Source: Vicinamibacteria bacterium (GTDB taxonomy: Bacteria; Acidobacteriota; Vicinamibacteria; Vicinamibacterales; UBA2999). Taken from it: a DNA stretch of 24,219 nt. This document shows, one piece after another, positions 1-7,648 of the stretch. Within the stretch, counting starts at the first letter, position 1, and each line of letters begins with the position of its first letter. The position numbers and the translations under genes were made by a program. The DNA lies in the NCBI GenBank assembly GCA_025924295.1, contig JAICEG010000017.1:1-24219 (forward strand), read 5' to 3'. The notes under the pieces were generated by a model. That model ran no database searches, was not told the DNA's origin, and worked only from the letters and a program-made list of their open reading frames with translations.

Positions 1-2352
1 CAGAGCAGCGCGCAGACGTGGATTGTCGACTACCTGCCGATCCGCCGGCTCGCGTTGCGCTTCGTGTCAGATGACGATGACCTTCGGTCGTACGAGTTCA
101 GGCACGACGTGACGTTTGGCACGGCACCCGCGGCCATTCGGTCGGGCGACGCCTCGCGGGAGGTGCGCCCTCCGCGCGTGGGGGTCGTCCGCTTGATAGG
201 AAACCTTGGGTTCCCCGAACCCGAGGTTCGTCGTCAGATCGAGTTGAAAGAGGGAGACCGGTTCGACTTCATCGACTGGCAGGAGGATCGCGATCGACTC
301 GAGCGCTTCTACCAGAGTCGTCAGCACCTTGCAGCGCGCATCACTACCGGGCGTGAGGAGTCGGCCGAGCAGGTCGATCTGACGTACACCATCGAAGCCG
401 GACCCGAGACGCACATTCGGGTCACCGGTGCGACGCTGCCCCGCAGTGTGCTCGAGGAGATCGAGACAGCCTGGGCGCATTCCGTATTCGACGGATTCCT
501 GGTTGAGGAAGCAGAGACGATCGTCCGCGGCGAACTGGCCCGGCAGGCCGCCTATCAGCCAATCCTGGAGGTCAGGGTCGAGGGTGACACGTCGGTTCGC
601 ACACTGGTCATCGACGTGACGCCAAGCCCTCGTGCCGGCCGCGTCGAGCTGCGATTCGAGGGCGTCGACGAGCAGTTACGGTCCCATCTTCTCGATCGGG
701 TTGGCGATCGCGCGCATGCCCTGCAGGCACTGACAAATCCAAGCGAATACGAGCGCACGGTGTTGGCCACTTTGTATGAGGCGGGCTATCCACAGGCGGC
801 GGTGACGGTCGGTCTGCCAATCTTCGAGGAGACCATCGCCGCTCTTCCAGTGTCGGTCGAGCCTGGTCCGGCGTTTCGGATTGGCACGGTTCGCTTCGAA
901 GGCGTCACGAGCCTGGCCGACGCCGATCGAGAGGCCGAAGCCGGCCTGAGGCCAGGCGCTGTGTACCGCGTCGCCGATGTCGAGGCCGCGCGGCTGCGGC
1001 TGCAATCACGGTATCGGCGAGAGGGCTTCGCAACGGCGTCCATCCTGGCGCGTGAGGCTTTTCGCACGGATGCCGGCGAAGTGGACGTCCTCTTCGTGGG
1101 GGTTGAAGGTCCGCGGCAAGTCGTCGAGGAGATCGCAGTTTTCGGAACGCGCTCGGTTGACGAAGACGTGGTGCGAAGGACGTTACGGCTGAACGTGGGA
1201 GACAACCTTCGCACGCAGGATTGGCTCGAAGCCAGGCGCCGGCTGTTCGAGAGCGGCCTCTTCCGGCGCGTTGACGTCTCCCTCGAACCGTTGGAAGCAG
1301 CCGGCGACCGGGCACCGGTCAGGCTCCGGGTGAATGTCGAAGAGTGGCCGGCCTTGAGACTTCGTTACGGCTTCGAGGTTGCGGAAGAGCGGCCCGAAGA
1401 GAACCCGGAAGGACGTGACCTCGTTCCCGGCCTGTCAGGCGACCTGACGCGGCGCACGTTGTTCGGACGCGCCATTACTGTTGGTGCGGCGGCCCAGTAC
1501 CAAAGTCTGGAGCGCCTCGGCCGGTTCTTCCTGAGCGCGCCGACGTTCCTCGGCCGCCAGGTGCAATCGTCGTTCACGGTCGAGCGGTCACGGGAAGAGA
1601 GTCGTACCGCCACGCTCGTCACCGATCGCACATCGGGGGCATGGGAACAGCGCGGCCGTTGGGACAGGCTGACGTTCTCGTACGGCCTGCGCTTCGAGCG
1701 GAACCGCACCTTCGATACGCAGCCGCTCGATCCGACGATCCCATTCGACCTGACCGTGCACATCGGCCGTCTGACATCGAGCCTGACGTGGGACTCGCGT
1801 GACGACCCGTCCGACTCGACCCGCGGCACGTTCGTGTCCACGAGCCTGGAGCAGGGGACATCGAGACTGGGATCCGATCTGCTCTTTGTGAGATCGCTGA
1901 CGCAGGCCTATCACTTCATGCCATGGAAACGGCTCGTCTTCGCCTCGGCGGCGCGCTACGGTGCTGTGCAGCCGCTCGGCGGTCAGATCCTCACGGCGGG
2001 GCTGCGTTTCTTTTCCGGTGGCGGGAGAACCGTACGCGGTGTTGCCGATGACAGCCTGGGCGGGCTCGATTTCCTGGGGAACCCAATCGGAGGCCGCGGA
2101 CTGTTAACGCTGAACCAGGAGATGCGCTTCCCGGTTTACGGATGGTTACGCGGCGTGGTGTTCATCGATGCGGGCAACGTGTACCCGCTCGTCTCCGACG
2201 TGCGCATCAGCGACCTCGTCGGATCGACAGGAGTTGGCCTTCGCCTGGTCACACCGTTCGCGCTGTTCAGGATCGACTACGGCAGAACGATCTGGAACCG
2301 GCCGGCAGACGACTCGGGACGAGTCGTCTTCGGTATCGGGCAGACTTTCTAG
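1..2352 (+). CDS. Omp85-family outer membrane assembly protein (BamA/TamA-like), 5'-partial
   Basis: This is an outer-membrane beta-barrel of the Omp85 family, which inserts or exports other outer-membrane proteins. The frame is open from the first base to the TAG at the end (783 codons), so the start lies outside the window. A TTG at 55 is only the first possible in-window start, and no signal peptide follows it. About five POTRA-like repeats can be read at roughly residues 59-135, 135-210, 215-290, 290-370 and 375-450, for example 'VEEIAVFGTRSVDEDVVRR' in the last. A C-terminal barrel follows, with the L6-type motif 'TVRGV' and the terminal phenylalanine ('GIGQTF') typical of barrel proteins. 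The first 30 or so residues ('WIVDYLPIRRLALRFV') look more like the C-terminal end of TamB than an Omp85 N-terminus. BamA and TamA cannot be told apart here. The family call is certain; the exact role is inference. Confidence 0.9.
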   Translation, partial: QSSAQTWIVDYLPIRRLALRFVSDDDDLRSYEFRHDVTFGTAPAAIRSGDASREVRPPRVGVVRLIGNLGFPEPEVRRQIELKEGDRFDFIDWQEDRDRLERFYQSRQHLAARITTGREESAEQVDLTYTIEAGPETHIRVTGATLPRSVLEEIETAWAHSVFDGFLVEEAETIVRGELARQAAYQPILEVRVEGDTSVRTLVIDVTPSPRAGRVELRFEGVDEQLRSHLLDRVGDRAHALQALTNPSEYERTVLATLYEAGYPQAAVTVGLPIFEETIAALPVSVEPGPAFRIGTVRFEGVTSLADADREAEAGLRPGAVYRVADVEAARLRLQSRYRREGFATASILAREAFRTDAGEVDVLFVGVEGPRQVVEEIAVFGTRSVDEDVVRRTLRLNVGDNLRTQDWLEARRRLFESGLFRRVDVSLEPLEAAGDRAPVRLRVNVEEWPALRLRYGFEVAEERPEENPEGRDLVPGLSGDLTRRTLFGRAITVGAAAQYQSLERLGRFFLSAPTFLGRQVQSSFTVERSREESRTATLVTDRTSGAWEQRGRWDRLTFSYGLRFERNRTFDTQPLDPTIPFDLTVHIGRLTSSLTWDSRDDPSDSTRGTFVSTSLEQGTSRLGSDLLFVRSLTQAYHFMPWKRLVFASAARYGAVQPLGGQILTAGLRFFSGGGRTVRGVADDSLGGLDFLGNPIGGRGLLTLNQEMRFPVYGWLRGVVFIDAGNVYPLVSDVRISDLVGSTGVGLRLVTPFALFRIDYGRTIWNRPADDSGRVVFGIGQTF

Positions 2353-2376
2353 GCTTTCGGCTCGTCGCCCAGAGCC

Positions 2377-2976
2377 TTACCGCGCTTGCAACGTCCTCAT
2401 GATCGACACGACTTCGGGCCGCTCCGGGGCTTCCGGCGCAAGCTTGAGGAACTGCTCGAAGTGCACGGCCATCCGATCGACACGGTTGGCGCGGTAGTGC
2501 ATCATCCCGCCGTAGTAGTGCGCATACGCATTGTTCGGTTGCCGCTCGCTCGCCGCGTCGAATGCGGCGGCGGCCTCGTTCCACTGCTGCGCCCGCGCGA
2601 GCGCCAGCCCGAGCTGAAAGTGAGCCTGCGGCAGGTCGCCTGCCATTGCCACCGCCTGTCGGCCTGAGGCGACCGCGGCTTCGACGTTGCCCTCGGTGAG
2701 CTGACGTCCGGAGAGACCGATGAAGCGCCATGGGTCGCCTTCGGGGCGTTCGGCCAATCGAGTGAACGTCTGCATGGCCTGATCCGTTGCGCCCATCTTC
2801 TGCTGACTCTGTGCCGTGGTGTACAGCACAGCCGGGGGCGAGTCGGGATTGGTTGCCTCGACGACCTGCTGGAATCGACCCGCTTCGAAGAGCCGCTGGA
2901 TCTCGCCAGGGTCTTGAGCAAGGGCAGGGGCAGCCAGAAGCCACGCGACGATCGCCGTTGCGATTACCGTCTTCAT
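2377..2976 (-). CDS. Exported TPR-repeat protein
   Basis: A 199-residue protein with an N-terminal signal peptide ('MKTVIATAIVAWLLAAPALA', cleavage likely after ALA/AQ) and two or more TPR-like helical repeats at about residues 90-185 ('AHFQLGLALARAQQWNEAAA', 'NAYAHYYGGMMHYRANRVDR'). TPRs hold protein partners, so this is probably a periplasmic scaffold; no enzyme motif is seen. The open frame extends upstream to 3141, but three consecutive ATG codons at 2982-2974 follow a GAGG. The third gives the best spacing and begins the signal peptide exactly, so it was chosen. The gene converges on the Omp85 gene, with 24 bases between stop codons, and diverges from bacterioferritin. The partner is unknown. 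Confidence 0.8.
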   Translation of the reverse strand: MKTVIATAIVAWLLAAPALAQDPGEIQRLFEAGRFQQVVEATNPDSPPAVLYTTAQSQQKMGATDQAMQTFTRLAERPEGDPWRFIGLSGRQLTEGNVEAAVASGRQAVAMAGDLPQAHFQLGLALARAQQWNEAAAAFDAASERQPNNAYAHYYGGMMHYRANRVDRMAVHFEQFLKLAPEAPERPEVVSIMRTLQAR

Positions 2977-2984
2977 CATCATCC

Positions 2985-2996
2985 TCGTAATTACGA
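2985..2996. promoter_or_regulatory. Perfect 12-base palindrome, candidate operator
   Basis: TCGTAATTACGA is identical to its reverse complement. It lies in the divergent region between the TPR gene and bacterioferritin, only nine bases upstream of the first ATG of the TPR gene. A repressor bound here would block that gene. No regulator can be assigned. Confidence 0.35.
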
Positions 2997-3063
2997 TTGT
3001 ACGGCACCACCACGACTCAGCCGTTTCATGAGAAGGAGTCGCAATCGCAGAATACGCACAAAT

Positions 3064-3093
3064 TTGGCCAGAAACGCTGGTTCGACGTACGAT
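3064..3093 (+). promoter_or_regulatory. Candidate sigma-70-type promoter for bacterioferritin
   Basis: TTGGCC (3064-3069) and TACGAT (3088-3093) each match four of six consensus bases and are 18 bases apart. Transcription would start near 3100, giving a leader of about 40 bases. The call rests on matches to the Escherichia coli consensus only. Confidence 0.3.
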
Positions 3094-3105
3094 GTCGGCG
3101 CGCGT

Positions 3106-3133
3106 GCGAATCGTTCGCGATGCGCGAAGGAGG
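3106..3133 (+). promoter_or_regulatory. bfr leader: two overlapping hairpins next to the ribosome binding site
   Basis: GCGAA (3106-3110) can pair with TTCGC (3114-3118). The same TTCGCG (3114-3119) can instead pair with CGCGAA (3123-3128). The second hairpin abuts the strong AAGGAGG binding site (3127-3133), which sits six bases before the ATG at 3140. The two pairings exclude each other. This binding site also decides the bacterioferritin start. Confidence 0.4.
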
Positions 3134-3139
3134 CGGTTC

Positions 3140-3616
3140 ATGCGCGGTAACGCTCAGGTCATTGCACAGCTCAACAGTGCTCTCAAAGAAGAGCTCACAG
3201 CCATCAATCAGTACTTTCTGCATGCAGAGATGTGCCACAACTGGGGTTATCACGGCCTTGGCGACTACATCAAGAAGCAGTCGATCGACGAGATGAGGCA
3301 CGCCGAGAAGCTGATTGAGCGGATCCTCTTCCTCGATGCGACACCCACGATGGAGTACATGGAGCTCAACGTCGGAGTGAACGTGAAGAGCCAGCTCGAA
3401 GCTGACCTGCAGCTCGAGGTCAACGCGGTGGCGATGTACAACAAAGCCATTCAGATTTCGCGAGAGGCTGGCGATGATCAGTCCCGCGAGCTGTTCTCGC
3501 TCTTGCTGAAGGACGAGGAACTGCACGTCGACTGGCTCGAAGCCCAGCTCCATCAGATCAAGGAGATGGGGTACGAGCGCTATCTCTCGAACCAGACTGT
3601 TGGGCCGAAGGGTTAG
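3140..3616 (+). CDS. bfr: Bacterioferritin
   Basis: A 158-residue bacterioferritin, the usual family length. The family forms a 24-subunit shell that oxidises ferrous iron and stores it as a mineral core in the cytoplasm. The di-iron ferroxidase ligands are all present: E18, E51, H54, E93, E126 and H129. Met52, the axial haem ligand between subunits, is also present, so this is a haem-binding Bfr rather than a ferritin. The start at 3140 was chosen over an in-frame ATG at 3092 because AAGGAGG precedes it at six bases and the family begins here. No Bfd ferredoxin is adjacent and no clear Fur box was seen. The gene stands alone, convergent with the carboxylase operon. Confidence 0.97.
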   Translation: MRGNAQVIAQLNSALKEELTAINQYFLHAEMCHNWGYHGLGDYIKKQSIDEMRHAEKLIERILFLDATPTMEYMELNVGVNVKSQLEADLQLEVNAVAMYNKAIQISREAGDDQSRELFSLLLKDEELHVDWLEAQLHQIKEMGYERYLSNQTVGPKG

Positions 3617-3621
3617 ACCGC

Positions 3622-3637
3622 CGGGTCTGAAGACCCG
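3622..3637. terminator. Hairpin between convergent genes, probable bidirectional terminator
   Basis: CGGGTC (3622-3627) and GACCCG (3632-3637) pair perfectly around a TGAA loop, in the 24 bases between the bacterioferritin stop and the end of the minus-strand operon. No T-tract follows on either strand, so intrinsic termination would be weak or of a non-classical kind. Confidence 0.45.
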
Positions 3638-3640
3638 CTG

Positions 3641-3907
3641 CTACGAGTTGTCTTTCTGATGGGCAGCGTTCCGGAACGCGAGGCTGCGGGCCGGAAGCTG
3701 CCACGCCGTCCGCAGGGCCTTGGCCAGGTCCGGGTCGTCGGCTGAAACGCGTTCGGCGAGGGCCGACAGTTTCTGCTCGATGCGCTGCATGCGCGCCTCG
3801 TACTTCTCGAGCTCCTTTTTCTGCTGCATGTCGCGACGCAGCAGGCCGACCTTCTCGATGAACTCGGTGAGGATCGAGGCGATTTCAGCAGGGACTTTCT
3901 CGCTCAC
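3641..3907 (-). CDS. Small coiled-coil protein of unknown function
   Basis: An 88-residue charged protein with a heptad-like helical stretch at about residues 20-55 ('RRDMQQKKELEKYEARMQR'), rich in Lys, Glu, Arg and Gln and with no membrane segment or cysteine. I do not recognise the family. It starts with GTG at 3907; this codon overlaps the TGA stop of the biotin-carrier gene in a GTGA arrangement, so translation is probably coupled to that gene. Its position as last gene of the carboxylase operon suggests a helper or assembly role, but this is inference from context only. Confidence 0.6.
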   Translation of the reverse strand: MSEKVPAEIASILTEFIEKVGLLRRDMQQKKELEKYEARMQRIEQKLSALAERVSADDPDLAKALRTAWQLPARSLAFRNAAHQKDNS

Positions 3908-4377
3908 CGCTCTATGTTCTCATCCTTTGGAAGTTGGGCGTTGGGAGTTGGGAGTTGGACTTCTCCGGCCGGTTCCTCGAGTTCGAGCAGCGTCGCGCCG
4001 GGTTGAACCAGCTCTCCGACCTGGCAGCCAACCGCCTTGACCACGCCGTCGCGGGGCGATCGAACGGGGAGTTCCATCTTCATCGCCTCGAGCACCATGA
4101 CCACGTCGTTCCGTTCGACGCGCTGGCCCGGCGCGACGTTGATGGCAAGCACGGTGGCCGGCATCGGTGCGGTGAGCGCCGCCTGATCGTCGATGCGCGA
4201 CCTGCGCGCTGCGCCATCGGCCCTGTCGGTGATCGTGTAGACATGACCGTCGAGGAAGACCCACACGTCGCGCGATGCAACCGCAAACGCGATGAGGCGC
4301 CGGCTTCCGTTGACGACCTGGTAGCGGCCGTTTCCGAGCGGGATCACTTCGACGGAGGTTCCGGTCTGGTCAGACAC
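3904..4377 (-). CDS. Biotin-carrier subunit of acyl-CoA carboxylase (BT plus BCCP domains)
   Basis: A 157-residue protein that carries the biotin arm between the carboxylase and the carboxyltransferase. The C-terminal half is a biotinyl domain with the site 'EAMKME' (biotin on K100). Residues 1-70 match the position of the BT linker domain of MccA/PccA alpha subunits. The start is a GTG at 4377, with AAGG six bases upstream, overlapping the end of the carboxylase gene by eight bases; the frame is also open back to 4437. With the 505-residue carboxylase it adds up to 662 residues, about the length of a normal fused alpha subunit. The C-terminal tail (about residues 140-150, 'VQLPTPNAQLP') is encoded by a dispersed repeat and is probably not functional. 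Confidence 0.88.
   Translation of the reverse strand: MSDQTGTSVEVIPLGNGRYQVVNGSRRLIAFAVASRDVWVFLDGHVYTITDRADGAARRSRIDDQAALTAPMPATVLAINVAPGQRVERNDVVMVLEAMKMELPVRSPRDGVVKAVGCQVGELVQPGATLLELEEPAGEVQLPTPNAQLPKDENIER
3928..3958. repeat. TTGGGAG-type stutter repeat inside the end of a gene
   Basis: Tandem units of the form TTGGGAG/TTGGGCG ('GTTGGGCGTTGGGAGTTGGG') occupy the last codons of the biotin-carrier gene. The same word type returns at 20342-20408 as an inverted repeat. It adds the peptide 'QLPTPNAQLP'. Confidence 0.6.
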
Positions 4378-5887
4378 GTGCACCCTTGAGAGATGACCAC
4401 GGGTCTGCCTCGCTCGGAACGGGGCCGTGTCGAACAATGCCCGACGTTGTGCGTTCTGCGCGAACGAGCGCAGCGATGGTTGTCACTTCTGGCGGCGGAC
4501 CAACGGTCAGAGGAGCTCTGAGGGCGTCTCCCTCCGCGTCCAGGAACCCCGTATCGACATCTCCGGCAATGAATCTCGGATGCTCGAGCAGCGCGATGAG
4601 CAGCGGGATGTTGGTGCGGATGCCGAGGACGGGGTAGCTGCGAAGAGCTGCGAGGGCGCGGCCGCGCGCCGCTTCGCGCGTTTCACCGCTCGCGATCAGT
4701 TTTGCGAGCAGCGGGTCGTAGTGAACGGTGACCTCGGAGCCTTCCGTCACACCTGAATCGATTCGGATACCCGGCATGACGGGCTCGCGATAGAGCAGCA
4801 GGGGACCAGCCTGCGGCAGATCGTTGTTGGCAGGATCCTCGGCGTACACCCGAAGCTCGATGGCATGTCCGCGTTGCGCAAGGTCGGCCTGCTTCCGCGC
4901 CAGCGGCTGGCCGGCTGCGATGGCGATCTGCGCGCGAACCAGGTCGATCCCGGCGACCTGCTCGGTCACCGGGTGCTCGACCTGGAGACGCGTGTTCATC
5001 TCGAGGAAGTAGAAGCGCGCCGAGTCGCCGGAGCCTTCGACCAGGAACTCCACCGTTCCCGCGTTGCGGTAACCGGCGGCCGTGGCAACTGCCACCGCCG
5101 CTTCGCCCATGCGCTGCCTGAGCGCCGGGCTGACGACGAGCGAGGGGCTTTCCTCGATGACTTTCTGGTGCCGGCGCTGAATGGAGCATTCGCGCTCGAA
5201 CACGTGCACGACGTGCCCGTGATGATCGGCGAGGACCTGGAACTCGACGTGGTGCGGCTGTTCGATCAACCGCTCCACGTACAACGTGCCGTCCCCAAAG
5301 GCGGCCACTGCCTCGCGCCGGGCCTGAGCGGTCGTTGCGCTGAGCGCGTCTTCGTCGCGTACGGTCTTCATCCCGATGCCGCCGCCCCCTTCCGAGGGCT
5401 TGAGCAACACCGGAAAGCCGACCCGCCGCACAGCGTCCGCGATCGCTGCGTCCGATTGCTCGGAGGGCGTCTCACCCGGAACCACCGGCACGCCCGCTTC
5501 GCGCGCGATCGCACGAGCGGCAATCTTCGAGCCCATGCGCTCAATGGCTTCGGCCGGCGGCCCGATGAACGTCAGTCCGGCTTCTTCACATGCCGCAGCG
5601 AAGCGCGAATTCTCCGACAGGAACCCGTAGCCGGGATGCACAGCCTGGGCGCCGCTCTGCCGCGCCGCGGACAGAATCGCATCGATCGAGAGGTAGCTTT
5701 CGATCGCCGCCGCAGGACCGATGCGAACGGCATGATCGGCCAGCGAGACGTGCACGGCCCGTGCGTCGGCGTCCGAGTACACGGCGACAGACTCGATGCC
5801 CATCTCGCGGCATGCTCGAATCACACGGACAGCGATTTCCCCGCGGTTCGCAATCAGGATGCGATCGAACAAAGGACGGGTGTTCAC
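4370..5887 (-). CDS. Biotin carboxylase subunit of acyl-CoA carboxylase (MccA-type, BC domain only)
   Basis: A 505-residue ATP-grasp enzyme that carboxylates protein-bound biotin using ATP and bicarbonate. Visible motifs: N-terminal 'ILIANRGEIAVRVIRACRE' (10-28), glycine-rich loop 'GGGGIGMK' (167-174), 'ERECSIQRRHQKVIEESPS' (231-249), and 'EMNTRLQVEHPVTE' (296-309) with the catalytic Arg and the metal-binding Glu and Asn. The glycine loop has Ile where many family members have Arg or Lys. The start is a GTG 14 bases after the carboxyltransferase stop, with no strong binding site, so translation may be coupled. The tail reads 'DPWSSLKGAR', like the BC/BT junction of fused alpha subunits, then stops; the rest continues in another frame as the next gene. 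AccC of fatty acid synthesis is less likely because of the MccB-type partner. Confidence 0.92.
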   Translation of the reverse strand: MNTRPLFDRILIANRGEIAVRVIRACREMGIESVAVYSDADARAVHVSLADHAVRIGPAAAIESYLSIDAILSAARQSGAQAVHPGYGFLSENSRFAAACEEAGLTFIGPPAEAIERMGSKIAARAIAREAGVPVVPGETPSEQSDAAIADAVRRVGFPVLLKPSEGGGGIGMKTVRDEDALSATTAQARREAVAAFGDGTLYVERLIEQPHHVEFQVLADHHGHVVHVFERECSIQRRHQKVIEESPSLVVSPALRQRMGEAAVAVATAAGYRNAGTVEFLVEGSGDSARFYFLEMNTRLQVEHPVTEQVAGIDLVRAQIAIAAGQPLARKQADLAQRGHAIELRVYAEDPANNDLPQAGPLLLYREPVMPGIRIDSGVTEGSEVTVHYDPLLAKLIASGETREAARGRALAALRSYPVLGIRTNIPLLIALLEHPRFIAGDVDTGFLDAEGDALRAPLTVGPPPEVTTIAALVRAERTTSGIVRHGPVPSEADPWSSLKGARV

Positions 5888-5901
5888 GCTCGACAGTCCA
5901 T

Positions 5902-7509
<1,608 letters not shown>

Positions 7510-7521
7510 AGAGTGCACGCG

Positions 7522-7527
7522 ATTATA
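7522..7527 (-). promoter_or_regulatory. Perfect -10 box (TATAAT) of the carboxylase operon
   Basis: On the minus strand TATAAT ends 12 bases before the ATG at 7509. No good -35 box lies 16-18 bases upstream. If it is used, transcription would start about six bases before the ATG, implying a nearly leaderless mRNA. This fits the missing ribosome binding site. Confidence 0.4.
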
Positions 7528-7555
7528 GGGGGCATCGAGCGGCAGCTTTGCGGCG

Positions 7556-7568
7556 TGTAAAGATTGCA
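7556..7568. promoter_or_regulatory. Dyad TGTAA-AGA-TTGCA, candidate operator copy 1
   Basis: One mismatch from a perfect TGTAA-N3-TTACA dyad. It lies about 30 bases upstream of the TATAAT of the carboxylase operon, in the divergent region shared with the response regulator. Related copies are at 7602-7614 and 21181-21193. Confidence 0.3.
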
Positions 7569-7601
7569 GACTGTCTCATTTGCCTCGCACAGACCCGCTT
7601 G

Positions 7602-7614
7602 TGTATTGATTACA
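7602..7614. promoter_or_regulatory. Dyad TGTAT-TGA-TTACA, candidate operator copy 2
   Basis: One mismatch from TGTAA-N3-TTACA. It overlaps TTGATT (7606-7611), which could serve as a weak -35 for the response regulator gene (poor -10 TAGGCT at 7627-7632, 15 bases on). A bound protein would then sit on that promoter. Confidence 0.3.
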
Positions 7615-7648
7615 GACGGCCTGTGCTAGGCTACGGCCCGGAGGTATT

